NCBI GenBank assembly: GCA_963971425.1
Contig: OZ020522.1
Span: 1,772,168-1,836,167 of the forward strand
Direction: 5' to 3'
Source: Bryoerythrophyllum caledonicum
Lineage: Eukaryota; Streptophyta; Bryopsida; Pottiales; Pottiaceae
DNA: 64,000 nucleotides
Part shown: positions 1-11,440 of the stretch, one piece after another
Position numbering within the stretch: position 1 is the first letter of the stretch
Layout: the number at the start of each line of letters is the position of its first letter
The notes under the pieces: generated by a model
What the model was told of the DNA's origin: nothing
The model's input: the letters and a program-made list of their open reading frames with translations, nothing else
Databases searched by the model: none
Made by a program: the position numbers and the translations under genes

Positions 1-113
1 TCACACTTTATCATCTAACACTCTAACAATAAGTTATCAACGGATGAAGTCTTGGAATTTACTACTTCATCCATTGATAACTTATTCTTAGATTGTTGGA
101 TAATGAAGTGTGA
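1..113. repeat. Foldback hairpin, copy 1
   Basis: The first 53 bases are nearly the reverse complement of bases 62-113: TCACACTT at 1-8 pairs with AAGTGTGA at 106-113, and AATAAGTTATCAA pairs with TTGATAACTTATT. The result is a long hairpin with a loop of under 10 nt. A second copy follows at about 294-429. The window edge may cut the outer part of the arm. No coding capacity is seen. It may be a foldback (inverted-repeat) element or half of a small inverted-repeat transposon. Confidence 0.7.
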
Positions 114-293
114 GACCATTTTGGAATTCTTTCAAACAATCTTAGAGCGTGAATTTAAAATTTAGAGGGTGCCAATATCGGCACTCCTTTTTAATAGTTC
201 CATTTTAAAAGATTGAATAGGCCTTCTTGTAAAGTGCCGATGTTAGTGCCCCCTAGAATTTACATTCACGCTCTAGAAAAATTTAAGATAATT

Positions 294-429
294 TCAAAAT
301 GGTATCACACTTTGTCATCTAATGCTCCAAGAATAAGTTATCTTTGGATGAAGTCTTGGAATTCATTACTTCATCCGTTGATAACTTATTCTTAGAGTGT
401 TGGATGATGAAGTGTGATACCATTTTGGA
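294..429. repeat. Foldback hairpin, copy 2
   Basis: This is a second long inverted repeat, related to the one at 1-113. CAAAATGGTATCACAC on the left pairs with GTGTGATACCATTTTG on the right, and the inner arms share the AATAAGTTATC / GATAACTTATT core. The sequence after each hairpin is also related (GGAATTCTTTCAAA against GGAATTCCTTGAAA, then a GGTGCCGATGTCGGCA-like segment), so hairpin plus spacer forms a tandem unit of roughly 300 bp. Confidence 0.7.
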
Positions 430-960
430 ATTCCTTGAAAAATTTCTAAAGCATGAATATGAATACTAGGGGGTTGCCGATGTCGGCATCCCCTTTAGAA
501 GATCTCATTTGAAACATAGAAAGGGCCCTCTTGTGGATTGTCAATATCGGGACTCCCTCTGGAGATTTTTTTAACAGATAGGAAGGACCATTTAGATGAG
601 TGTCAATGTGTCCCTCCTTTAAAGATTCTCTCAAAGAATAAGGGAAGAGCGTCCTTAGGAGTGCCGATGTCGGCACCCTTTTTACAAGTATAATGATGAT
701 GGAGAATATTGCATGATATTATATTGAATCTTATGAAATCTAATCAATCAATTACGCGATTTATTTAAATTCAAATCCTTATCAACTCAAATTTGATTCA
801 AATATGCGCTCGCAAATGCCTTGCTGGTCTCTATTTCCTTTGTCCAAAATCAAAGGTGCAAGTATCTCTAATTGACAAAATATTGCTTGTAGTCATCTTT
901 TCCACTAATATTGAAGGTCATGTTCATTGATCAATGGCAATTCACATGGCAATTCTCTAA
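430..960. other. Repeat-flanking sequence with GTGCCGATGTCGGCAC segments
   Basis: No gene is recognised. The sequence holds several diverged copies of a short near-palindrome around GCCGATGTCGGCA (near 475, 540, 600 and 665) alternating with AAGGGCCCTCTT-like blocks. It looks like the decayed continuation of the hairpin repeat array. The short open frames here are probably chance. Confidence 0.3.
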
Positions 961-1007
961 TTTTGAATGATCGTTAATGACGGAGATTATCGTAGGCTTC
1001 AGCGACC

Positions 1008-1226
1008 TCACTCCATATTTAATGCATGCATTAAAGAGTTCATCAAAATAGTCATCAATATCTTCCTGAAAACTCTATTGGTGTTTTTTGCAACTCGCGT
1101 AGTCCAATCAAAGAATATTCCATCAAGAACATACAACAACACATTGAACAGCTTTAGACCGTCCATGGAAGCAATTCTTTCTCCGATCTTGTGCTTCACC
1201 ATTGCTCTATATACCGGCAAATACAT
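1008..1226 (-). pseudogene. Fragment paralogous to the ORF at 2377-2886
   Basis: This is a short minus-strand open frame of 72 codons. Its nucleotide sequence around 1105-1160 clearly resembles 2560-2620 (both carry a TCAAAGTAAATCC / TCAAAGAATATTCC-type stretch and then an AAGAACATACAA-type stretch), and the translations share an LKxFxVxLYxL pattern. It is therefore a second, more decayed copy of an unknown repeated coding sequence, not an independent gene. No function is recognised. Confidence 0.25.
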
Positions 1227-1279
1227 TGAGAGAACTTACTTTTGTGCCTTCACTGATTTTACAATTGTATGAAATGATA

Positions 1280-2310
1280 CACTTATAGTATCTCCAACCT
1301 CCAATTACATGAGGACCTCGTAATTTCACCAAAATGGAAGCTTTCAGATATTTTCCCTCCCCATGCTAATTTGCTCTAAGATGTCCAAATTTAGCGCAAA
1401 GTTTTCTATCATGTCTCCTTCATCTTCAATTCTATCATATGACTATATTCAAATCTCAAGTGCCAATAATTACAGTAGCTATTAGATATTGAAACCACAA
1501 CTCTCACAGCCTCTTCAATACTCTCATCTCTGGCATTGATCCATAGCTAATCTTAAGACTCTAAAATTCAAAAAGCCAAAGATCTATTGAAAGAGACTAA
1601 GAAACCTGAGACTAACCGTATGATCTAGTCTCTCTCAACTCTCCCTTTTTTTATTAAAGCCGTCCAACTCTATAAGAATAGGACAACTGTGTTTGCAATT
1701 CATTTTACTGTTAATTTCTCAATATTGAGTAGATCAACCTAACATTTGCAATTCACAAAGCTCATCAATTGGAATGCCCCTATCACCGGCTCTATTGAGG
1801 TGCTTTTTGAAATGATCATTAATTATTATTGATTTTCTGCATTTGTTTTGTATGATGGACGCCCTTGAGAAGCTTTGTTTCATTTAGATTTGACGTCTTC
1901 TTTAACGTCTTCTTTAAGATTGAACAATCGCTCCATTTGTTGATTCTTTCATGTTTATGTATTTTGTTGATTCTTTTATATTTATGGTCTACCTGGCATC
2001 TTCTTCATGATCGAACAATCTGCAAAGTTTCGAAGAAAACTGGATTGATTAAGTTAGTTGGAGTTCTTATTACTTCCTCAAACATCATTCTTTGTTTCTT
2101 TATTTGACAAAAAATTGTATGACTTCATCGGGCTAATGACGGAGCATATCTCTCCCGATTGAAACTTTGCCATGGCACCGTGGAATGTTGCAATTGCATA
2201 TGATATCAATTGCCCGTGTTTTTAAACAAAACCCATATCCTCGCGGACTTTGTTTAAAAACGTGGGTGTAAAACCACTACTAGTATCCATTCCCTTTGTC
2301 GACCTTGACA
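1280..2310. other. AT-rich sequence without a recognised gene
   Basis: This is low-GC sequence with no convincing coding frame. A GTTTTTAAACAAA ... TTTGTTTAAAAAC near-inverted repeat is visible around 2218-2262. Nothing else is supported. Confidence 0.3.
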
Positions 2311-2376
2311 AGTGGTGTTGAACTTAATGCTTGATGTAGCTCTTGGAAATCCGCATTCTATTCGAGTTCATGGTCA

Positions 2377-2886
2377 TCATTGTACTTTGGCACCAATACA
2401 CATTGCAGTTGCACGTGTCAAATGGTCATTCATTCCGGCAATGACTGTGGCCTCTAGTGCCCGTGCTTCATACTTTATACATGCAACAAATAGCTCATCA
2501 AATAGCATATCAACCGCTTTCCAAAAATCTGGCGGCGCAATCAACAACTCAACGGGTCCATCAAAGTAAATCCGTCCAAGAATATACAAGATCACCATGA
2601 ACCACTTCAGTTTTTTAATTGTAATGTTTAGCACATCAACCTCGAAAGAGATTGCTTCCCTCATATTATTCTTGAATATTATTTCAAGTACTTGAGAGTT
2701 CATCAAAATGACACAGTTATATGCCTTCACCAAATTACCAACCAGTGATGTCAATGTTATCACCCACTTCCAGTTGCATTCAAAGTCATACTGTAGTAAA
2801 AAATGTAGCTTTGAGTTTTCACCATTTCTCAAACAAATGAACTTTGTGATGTCTACATTCAGACTTTTTTGTTCCATCTTCGTCAC
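2377..2886 (-). CDS. Unknown ORF of 169 codons, repeated sequence
   Basis: This is an open minus-strand frame of 169 codons that I do not recognise. It starts with a Met and has a mixed composition with hydrophobic stretches near the middle, but no motif I can name. The related fragment at 1008-1226 shows it belongs to a repeated family, so it may come from a mobile element. No promoter or partner gene is evident. It could equally be a chance open frame within repeat DNA. Confidence 0.2.
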   Translation of the reverse strand: MTKMEQKSLNVDITKFICLRNGENSKLHFLLQYDFECNWKWVITLTSLVGNLVKAYNCVILMNSQVLEIIFKNNMREAISFEVDVLNITIKKLKWFMVILYILGRIYFDGPVELLIAPPDFWKAVDMLFDELFVACIKYEARALEATVIAGMNDHLTRATAMCIGAKVQ

Positions 2887-4559
2887 CTTTACTTGATTTC
2901 TAGCAAATCAAAATGATTCTATCACTCAAGCACACCCATATCAATTAAACAAAACTTCTAAGACTCTGTGAACTACTTGCCTAACTCTAAGAACTTCCAA
3001 AATAAATGTCATGAATACCTACTGCCCTCTCCACCCTTATAAACTCATTACTTCCAATTGCATCAATTTGAAGGCTATAATTTCTAAGTCCAACAATATG
3101 ACCCTAAACGAGAACATAACTTGAACTGTCAAGCCTCTCAAGAATTGCTCTACAGAGTTCAATTCAAGGTAGCTTTGAATAATGATGCCTACCATTCTAC
3201 TTTAGAGTCCATCCTATTGCCCAAGTCTATCTATGACAAACGTGTGGGAAAAAATCTATCGAAGGCAATCTACATTATGTGTGTGAGGAAATCTTTATGT
3301 TAAATTACTCTTATAATAGTTTATGTGGAGTCTGATATAATGATTATAAACCTATGGTATATCCAAATATTTACCAATTTATTTTAAATCAAGGTTCAGA
3401 CACCCACGGTTATAGGATGCCTAAACCATTTTAGCAGTCAAGATCACCGCCAAAGCCCAAAGCCCAAAGCCCTAATACGAAATGACTACATTAATATAAA
3501 CGCCAACGGTTCATCAATTTCCATAGCTATAGGGCCCCTTCTCTTGAACTTTTACTTTTAATTTCATTTTTTTCCTAACTTTTTTTTTTAAAACTATATT
3601 TTTCCTAACTTTATATTTCATTTTCACTTTCACTTTTCTCAATAATACAATTTTTTTCTATTTCTAGGCTCGCAATCCTACACTCGTGGCTCGCGGCTCG
3701 CAAAGTTGGGCACGCAAAATAGCAATCTTCCCTCCAAAGGGAAGGGTAACCCTAAACCCTAGTAAGATCCTACGCAGCAAGGATTTGTAAACCCTGTTAA
3801 CATCCTGTAAGGAAAGAAAAGAACCTAATCCCTATTCACGATCAACTGGAATCGGAGGAACGAAAATTTAGAGACAAATCCAGAGTGATAAGGGTTGAAG
3901 CCTAAACCTGCCGATAACAAACATTCACATTGTCGTCACCATCGTCAACGCTCAAACATTCACAACAACACCACAGTCAAAGCTTACACATTCGGAACTT
4001 CAACAACGTCACCGCTCACACATTCACACCGCATCGTCCATAAACCATTCGCTCTTGGTGTGTCAGAGAAACACAACACCCACCTACGACACAACGGCAA
4101 CCAAAACCCTAACTTCACGTTCAATTCTGAGAAGCGCGGGGAGAACTAGCAGCATGATTAGGCAAGACAAGTTCAAAGACTAGAGCCTAAACACGGATCC
4201 AAGGTTGAAAGACATTGGATTGTTCAACTCCTCTGTGCAGTTTACAGCCTAAAATACTTTGTATCAGGTTGTCTCTCTCCCCAATTAGTTCCATCATCAT
4301 TGCACTCCCAGACATTCATCCGAGAATTTTCAACAACAATCTCGTATTTTTCATCCATTCCAGAATTTCTAAGAGGGTGTAGCTCTTGAGTCTACTAATC
4401 ACCCTCACTACCCCTTATTTAATATACTATTTTACATCTACCGATTTTCTAAAACTCCAGTTTATTTGCTATGCTATATTATTTATAATGATGTTTCACA
4501 ATTATATGATAGTGTATATTCTATGTAATTTTTTTCCAAAATTTGCGGAAGGTGAATAT
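2887..4559. other. Intergenic, no recognised gene
   Basis: This is AT-rich sequence. A stretch near 3460-3480 carries three copies of AAAGCCC, and 3720-3790 has CCCTAAACCCTAG-like telomere-type words. A plus-strand open frame at 3895-4149 is His/Asn/Thr-rich with no recognisable homology and is probably not coding. Confidence 0.3.
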
Positions 4560-5067
4560 GATTGACCCTATTTTTTATCGCATGTGGTTACTACGATTTT
4601 TGCCACTGAACCCCCCGAGGACAGTCAATCCCATACCTGGGATTGAAAGTCCATCGGGCATATCTGCCATGATAAGATCAAAATAAGCTTCCCTCTTAGG
4701 CACACTACCAGGTGAAGTTGCTAACTTTGACCAACCTGTTCAAAAAATATACCACATACAAATATCATTAGAGCAAAACTTCACAAATGAAATATGGAAG
4801 ATTCAGTGATGTAGTTGGAAACATAATAGAGTCAAAGGGTCAAACCTTCTGAGCAAATGACAAAAGTTCTTTGAACTGAGGGGAAGGCTCCCGCTTCTTG
4901 AACATGTGATCCATAATGGTAGGAATTGAAGTGTTCAACAGAAGGACTTTGGCATCAACTCCATGTGTGTCAGTGCATTTAGCAATCTTCTCGTAAAGTT
5001 CAAATGACGTACAAATTTCCGTGGACATAAATAGCAGTTCTATAAGGCAATGTGTTAGATTACTCAA
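4560..5067 (-). pseudogene. Possible methyltransferase-like gene fragment
   Basis: Two minus-strand coding-like blocks fit a spliced gene. Block one (roughly 5057-4846) follows an acceptor TTATAG and encodes a 70-residue stretch ending FKELLSFAQK. Block two (roughly 4731-4627) follows an acceptor GAACAG and contains FDLIMADMPDG before a donor GTATGG. That motif resembles the motif IV context of N6-adenine DNA methyltransferases, where D-P-P-Y/F/W is usual, but the tetrad here is D-M-P-D, so activity would not be expected. It lies downstream of, and on the same strand as, the ParB-like pseudogene at 6736-9018 and could be its 3' continuation, separated by 1.6 kb of repeat DNA. Both the family and the link are inferences. 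Confidence 0.25.
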
Positions 5068-5231
5068 CGTTGTCCTGATTGAAATTCTTCCATCATGTAG
5101 ATATTAATACCAGTGTGGATATGTTTTGATTACAACTAGCAGATAGATGAAGTAATAAGGTTGGGTCGTGGTGAGAACCACGGTTTGAGGATTTGGGCAA
5201 GTGCTAACATGTAGGTGCTGCACCGCTCTTG

Positions 5232-5445
5232 TCACTGCTCAAGGGGGGTAGGTAACGGGTTGACTGGTATTTTTTTTTCTACCTCACTAGCGAGCCAAGC
5301 CGTGGGCAGTCCAACCACTCGACGGACTCGATCGGGTTCGAACCCGGACCGGCGGCGGCCACTGACCACGACATTTCCAGCCAACCAAGTCCACGACTTA
5401 GCGATCAGATTGTGCGAATCAACACCTTTATACGTCCGTACCATC
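5232..5445. repeat. GC-rich island with pol III B-box, possible SINE
   Basis: This short GC-rich block sits in AT-rich surroundings. It contains GGGTTCGAACCC (about 5335-5346), which matches the RNA polymerase III B-box GGTTCGANNCC and is self-complementary, so it fits either strand. An A-run lies on the minus-strand 3' side near 5267-5276, and a weak A-box-like TGGTCAGTGG lies on the minus strand. No tRNA cloverleaf could be folded. A tRNA-derived SINE on the minus strand is possible. Confidence 0.3.
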
Positions 5446-6735
5446 AGCTATTTTACGATTATTTTTTATTTTTTTTTAGTTATTTTTTTTATTTTACTTA
5501 TCTTGTTGGTTGGAAGGTCTAAGTTTTTAGTCTTCCAATAAATAAAAGACGGGCCGGAGTGCCCACGACCACTTGAGGTGGAAAAGGTTAGGAGGAAGAT
5601 TCTTTAGAGTGTGTGTGCGGGTGAGAGAGCAAGGGTTTGGAGTAGAACCTTGGCTGTGTGTAACTCGTTGAATTTGGATTGTATGGAATTGAAAATTTGT
5701 GATCTTGTTCCTTGTTTCAAGGGATTTCCATACTCGTTTTAAATTTTGAATTCGGAATTGTAGAGAAAAAATTATTAAGGTTTTAATTCTGTGAAAACTC
5801 GAGGCCATCCATTGAGGGGCAGAGGTTTCGAGGAGCCACAAATTTTTCTGTAGTTCTCAATTTGATTTGTGATTTTGAGGGACTGTGCATCTCTATCTTT
5901 GCTTTCTAGAAAGATATTACAATTGAGATTTGGATTTGTGAGCAAGAAGTTATAGAGATCTGAATTAATTGGGGTAGGCAAAACTTTGATTGTCCATAAC
6001 TTTTGGACAATATTTTGGAATGATTTGAAATTTTCAGAAGTGTTAGTATATTAGATTAGCTTCCCATATAGACATTAAAATCTGAATTTGAAGCTTTCAA
6101 CCGCCTGTGGCATTCATTTTAAGCTCACAGCTTAGATTGGAGCACTTATTGGAGGTTCTTTTCACATCTTGAAGACTTTGGAGTTGAAGGATGGAAGAAT
6201 TGAAGACTTGAGGCTTGAAGAGAAGAGAAGATGGAGACAAGTGTGTTGTGGCTTGTGGTCCGATTTCTTTTTTTGTGATTCCAAGCCAACTTTGGAGGCT
6301 AGTTGTATTTCAATTCTGTTTTTGTAAACTTTGTTGCGGCGAAGTGGGGTTAATTGCCCACACGGTCGTGTTTATATCGTTTCCACCGGTGAGGTACGTT
6401 TGCTGGTCACTGTGGGTTTAAATTTTAGGAGCCAATCTTTCGGACGGTTTCAGCTTATGGTCTGGCCGTCCCGTTTTACCCGTCCGAGGCCGTGGTTTCT
6501 TATCACCCACCTTTACACTTAACCCCTTAGAGCCACCACAGGATAGGCCAACGGGGAGGAGTTTGAAGACCTCGACCTCGACTGAAGACCGAAGATTATA
6601 AGATTTGACAGAACTCCATAGTAGACTATAAGAAGTCGCAGGCATATATCTCGCATATTCTCAAAGCGCGCTCCTCTCTACCTCACAATGTGCCAGGGTT
6701 GATGGTTCAGTAGATATAGTTTCGAAAGCACTTAC
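5446..6735. other. Repeat-like spacer, no recognised gene
   Basis: No supported coding sequence. The stretch separates two minus-strand blocks that may once have been one gene (4560-5067 and 6736-9018). Its short open frames lack splice support or homology I can see. Confidence 0.3.
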
Positions 6736-9018
6736 CGGATCAAATGCTTCCTTTTCACCCTTGTTCTTTGAACCATTTGCCTTGGACTCTTTGGTTTCTT
6801 TTGCATTCTTTGATGCCTTTGAGCCTTTGGTCTCCTTGCCCTTCTTGGTTGTCTTCTTTGTTTGTACCTCGAATGGGGCATCCATAGACTTGTCTTCATC
6901 AGAATTCTCATCAATCGCTTGGGTTGGGACGGTTTGTTTTGCTTTTTCATCTTCCTCCTTGCTCGGGACGAACTTCTTGGAGCATTCCAAGTACCAAGGA
7001 CACGCGTTGAGCTCCTCGAAACTGAAAGCACAAACTTGGCCGGGTATAAGCATATATGAGTCTTTTAAAGTCTTCTCCGTCCAAGCTCCAAATAATTTCG
7101 GAAAAGACTTCTTGTCAATTGCATTCTTTCCAAGAAGCTCCCTCTTGAAATATCTAGAACATAGAGAATGTAAAAAATGAGATAAGTATATCACAATTTT
7201 TGTTACTCCAAAATAGGGGTACATTGCTTCCAATACTACTCCACCGAAACCATGGAAAGGTCGCGTGCGAGATCCCATATAATCCCATATTGTGTCTTTT
7301 TTAACAAGGAGGTTAGTTCTTACAATAGTTCATCATGAAGATCTCAATATCAATGAGGGAAAAATGAGCTCATTGCCAGTTTAATTGAACAGCAAAATCC
7401 ACAATATGATGACGGCCATGTACATTCAGTCCAACAGGGGCTAAACAAATGATAACTGCAACAAGTTACTATTGGTCACTAAAGATGCTTCCTCAGTCCT
7501 GAGGAAGACAAAGAGTACCAAGTGAAAAAAGGGAATACTTACCGGTATTGAAGACGCATCATGGCAATTTTAGTTCCTTCCTGAGAAGCAAACGTTTTTG
7601 AACGAGAGTATCCTTCTGCCTTTGGGAATAAGAAATAGAATGCTTGATCCCATAGTATGATGCGCCACTTCTCGATGTAATCTTCTATTTCGTCCACATC
7701 ATCTCTTGCTCTCCAGTCAATTACGATGTGCCCTGATTTCATAGTGTCCTTGACATCTTCCACAGTGGCGAACTCCAACTACAAATTTCAAACCATTAGA
7801 ATATCAGTAACTATGATTCTGACACTCAACAATTCTGAAGGCTCAATAAGAATACAAAAAGATATTCACTTCGTATACTCACCTCTGCCCAGAAGGCTGC
7901 CTTGGCCAATCATGCTTCAAGTTTCTCATCTGTAACACCAACCGTTAGGAAACGAAGAGCTATGCAATTCAAGTCTCCGGAGTTCCACCAATTCAACCAC
8001 TTTACTTTGAACGAGGATTCAACAGATGACGATGAGATCTTCTGGAGCTTCTCTATCGCCATCTTCGGCTTTTCAAAATGACTCCAATGGTAGTTAATCT
8101 GAAGTTCAAATATAAAGGCCAACTTAGAATAATGTAATACAATTCAAACCAAATTGAAGAAAAGATTACATACCGCTTCAAGAAACTTTGGCCCATGTTT
8201 GGGATTGGCAATCGAAACCATCTTGTCAAACTCTATCCGGTAGGACTTCACTTTTGCGTTGGAGGCACTATTTATTGTTGCGTAAATGCCCCGAGCTTTT
8301 TGTTCTGCCTTCTCAGTCTTCTCCAAGTATAATCTTGTTGCCTCATCCGCTGCAGCAGATACCTCTTGCTGTAAAGCTCAAGATAATGATTAGGATCCAT
8401 AAAAATCATATAAACACTTCATCTTCGCGAGTGCAAAAGTAATAGTCACTTGGTTTAAAAATTTGATGAACACATCCGATGTCAATGAATACCAAGGATA
8501 GGATCTTTGGTGAGTCTCGCACGCAATGTATTCATCTGGAGTCAATAAATCTTTGAAATCCGGTAACTTTAAAACACCATAAGTATTAATTTGATGCAGT
8601 TTGTGCACAAGATTAGTCTTTATGTGCGCATTCTCAGTGGACCTACATAAAGATGCAAATGAAGTTAGAAGTTTAGAACCCACTCATCTTAGACATATAA
8701 AATATCATATAATTTGATATTCATACATGACATCATTTATCGCGTTCAGAAGGACACCTGTACTATCCTTTGACAAAAGTAGAATTGAATCAGCTGAATA
8801 GTGCCAATCTTTCTTCTCATTGTGCAAACAAGAAATATAAGAATACCACGACTAGAACCTGTGATTTCCGTCCCAAATGTAGAACATAGACCCACAAGAA
8901 AAGACAAATTCTTGTTTGCCGATAAAAACTCCTCAAAGGCCACATCCTCTTGAAGCCAATGCATATCCCATGTCTCCATAATCTCCTCTATGACAAGCTG
9001 AGTCTTCCCGGAGTCATC
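6736..9018 (-). pseudogene. ParB-like multi-exon gene, decayed and 5'-truncated
   Basis: Six exons join with matching phases: 9018-8727, 8642-8450, 8368-8174, 8098-7883, 7778-7543, 7153-6736. The first exon carries DGNHRF (8858-8872 for DGNHR), which looks like the ParB/sulfiredoxin-fold GNHR motif that binds or hydrolyses nucleotide in ParB-family proteins. Lesions: a one-base length error at the A-run 8924-8928 (frame changes there; one extra base would restore the phase needed by the next splice site), TAG at 8852-8854 just after the motif, and TGA at 7910-7912 in exon 4. The last exon is Lys/Ser/Glu-rich. The 5' end is missing: Ty3/gypsy remnants begin about 240 bp upstream. The DGNHR motif makes it comparable with the ParB-like gene at 56.9-62.4 kb. 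Function in a plant nucleus is unknown; membership of a mobile element is an inference. Confidence 0.55.
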
Positions 9019-9254
9019 CTATGGGAAGTCGTTCCCACACGGTTCCGGAAGTTAACCTTAAAATCCGGCATAAATCTTAAAAAATTAGTATTAAAAGATT
9101 AGTAAAATAGATTAATGTAGTACGGAAGTAGAAACTAGAAGATAAGATAAGTGATGGACCGGTTAAGTCCTTAATAGCCCTAACGGAATGCGTAATCCGG
9201 AAGGCCGGGCACGACTGTATCCGGCCATAACCGGAGCACCTCGGATGAACCCAG

Positions 9255-9425
9255 AAGGTCTTTACAAAGATTGATCTAAAGGGCTTACAAAAAGAAGGAA
9301 ACGAATGGAAAACAAATTTTTGTATAAGATATGGCAATTTTCTACAATGTCATGCCTTTTGGTCTTATCAATGCTCCAACAATCTTTCAACACATGATGA
9401 ATGACCTCTTTTGGAAGCACCTTAA
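9255..9425 (+). mobile_element. Ty3/gypsy reverse transcriptase remnant, left part
   Basis: Translation shows chromovirus-type RT words such as EWKT and, after a frame change, PFGLxNAPxxFQ, which are typical of Ty3/gypsy polymerases. It stops at a TTAA where a 917-bp inverted-repeat element is inserted; the RT homology resumes directly after the second TTAA at 10343. No LTRs were identified. It is clearly non-functional. Confidence 0.75.
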
Positions 9426-10342
9426 CACCTGAAGGACCAAATGTCCCTTGGAGAGACAATTTTGATTTTGGGCAAGTTCTTAAAATTTGATTGATTTTTT
9501 TTATTAAAAACTTTTATACTAGATTTTCCTCAATAAGAGCTCCATATATATATATATATAATTTTATTTTTAAATTATATATATATATATATATTTTTTA
9601 ATTCATGGTTTGAAAGTTTGTACCACTGAAAGTTAGAAATGGAGTCCCCATGCAGCTACAAAATTTTGCTAGAAGTCTCTATTGACATTGAAATTTTCCA
9701 TTCATGTTGTAAATATTACCTTCTTTGAAAATGTCAAAAAATCCTTGTCTTTAATATAAAAAAACATTTTGGCAAGCGAGAAAAAAACTTCAGCTTTTCT
9801 AAATAAAACCTATAGATCTTTATATTTTTTCACTTTTTATTTTTTCTACAACAAAATGTGGTGTTAAGCTTCTTAATGACCATTTGGAATTTCATTCTAA
9901 AACATATCGAGTTCTCAAAAACAAAACAACGTGAATTGACAATTTTTGAACCTCCACTCCTAACACACTTGTTTTGAATATGCTACACTCCTTCTCTACC
10001 TCTAAATTTGGTGTATAGGGAACTAACATCATAATCAACACAATGGTAATAGATTTAGACCTTGTGTAGTGCAAAAATTTGATACCAGGTGAAGTTAATG
10101 TCTGCTGATCTACTCAACACAGGGTAGAAAATGAACCATTTTCTTGATTTCAAACACTATAATCTTTTAATCCGTGCGGTCAATGTTTATGAAATTTTGT
10201 GAGTATGTTTTTTTGTAAGTCTTAACAAAGATCCTACGGTCAAAAGGATAAATATAAGATTTGGTTTCCTTCCTTACTCATTGCACTAGAATCAAGAATT
10301 TTGAAGTGATTTTGGCATGAAATTGTCACGGTCCTTTAGGGA
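9426..10342. mobile_element. TTAA-flanked inverted-repeat element, copy A
   Basis: This is a 917-bp element bounded by TTAA on both sides (9422-9425 and 10343-10346). Its ends are CACCTGAAGGACC and GGTCCTTTAGGGA, near-perfect inverted repeats. It interrupts a Ty3/gypsy RT frame, and the RT homology continues after removing the element and one TTAA, which proves insertion. TTAA target duplication with short CCC-type terminal repeats is the signature of the piggyBac superfamily; no transposase is encoded, so it is a non-autonomous (MITE-like) member. The interior contains a (TA)n tract around 9545-9596. Confidence 0.8.
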
Positions 10343-10346
10343 TTAA

Positions 10347-11440
10347 TGACTATATTGTCATCTACTTAGATGCTATTATCATATTTTACAAGAACAAACA
10401 AGAGCATGAGAACCATGTTTGTTTGGTCTTTGATAAATTACACGAGCAAGGACTCTACGCCAAGTTGGAGAAGTGCTTATTTCACCAACATGAGATCGAA
10501 TTTTGAGAATTCATTGTGACTACGGAGGGCTTGAAGATGGACCCCAAAAATGTGGAAGAAATTGTGTCCTGAGAAGTTCAAAGATGGTTAAAGATGTACA
10601 ATGTGATTCTTGATTTTGCTAACTTCTATCTGACCTTCATCAAGAATTATTCACAAGTGGCTACTCTGCTCACTCAGTTGACATGCAAAGAGAAGCTTAA
10701 TTGGAGGCCTTTAGTGGAGAAATCATTTCAAGACCTTAAGACGTCATTTACTACGGCTTCAATCTTGGTATATCTTTGCCCAACTGTTGTACTAACACCT
10801 ATTGAGCTTGACTTTCTCAACCAAGTGTGCGTCACAACCATTGAGGATCATGTTGCCCTTGACATGAAGCGTTGCCTCTACATCAAGCGTCGCGTCAACA
10901 ATGAAGATGACAAATTAATGTCGAAGGAGATCCCTTTTATACACTGAAGAACAATTGTATTTCCCAGAAGGACCAACCCGGCTTTGTGTTCCAGTTGCGG
11001 GTCATTTTGAATACAAAAGACTTTGGAACTTATATACCGAGATTTCTCGTGGGCCCAGATGTGGAAGAATGTGAAGAAATTTTTTGTCTCTTGTGACATT
11101 TATTCAAGGTCCAAGAATCCTCGGCATTGCCCTTATGAACTTCTATAGCCATTGTTTGTACCGCGTTGACCATAGTCTTCAGTTTCTTTGAATTTCATTA
11201 CAGATTTGCCACCATCGAATTCATTTGATAGCATCTTTGTTGTGGTGGATCAAATTACAAAGATGGCACACTTTGTCCTTGACAAGAAGTCATCATCAAG
11301 CAAAGTTACGGCAAGGTTTTTTCTTGATAATGTATATTGATATCATGGTCCACTAGATGATATTGTATATGATCATAGAATTTAATTCGTCAATGACACT
11401 ATTATCAATTCCTGCACAACTCTATTGTTTAACTGCGGTC
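10347..11440 (+). mobile_element. Ty3/gypsy RT-RNase H-integrase remnant, right part
   Basis: It continues the RT homology interrupted at 9425. The second half of RT begins with a YLD-type motif in which the second catalytic Asp is lost (YLDA). RNase H-like sequence follows to about 10,950, then an integrase core-like segment near 11,190-11,330 with DLPPS and VVVDxxTKMAHF words. Several stops and frameshifts are present. It is an old copy with no visible LTR. Confidence 0.7.

Noticed and set aside
3895-4149. His/Asn/Thr-rich plus-strand open frame
   Set aside because: Low complexity, no recognisable domain, no promoter or splice support.
5335-5346. A tRNA gene suggested by GGTTCGAACC
   Set aside because: No acceptor, D-arm or anticodon arm could be folded at the right distances on either strand; kept only as a possible SINE B-box.
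6761-7180. Plus-strand open frame rich in Phe and Ser
   Set aside because: It is the complement of the Lys/Ser-rich last exon of the ParB-like pseudogene.
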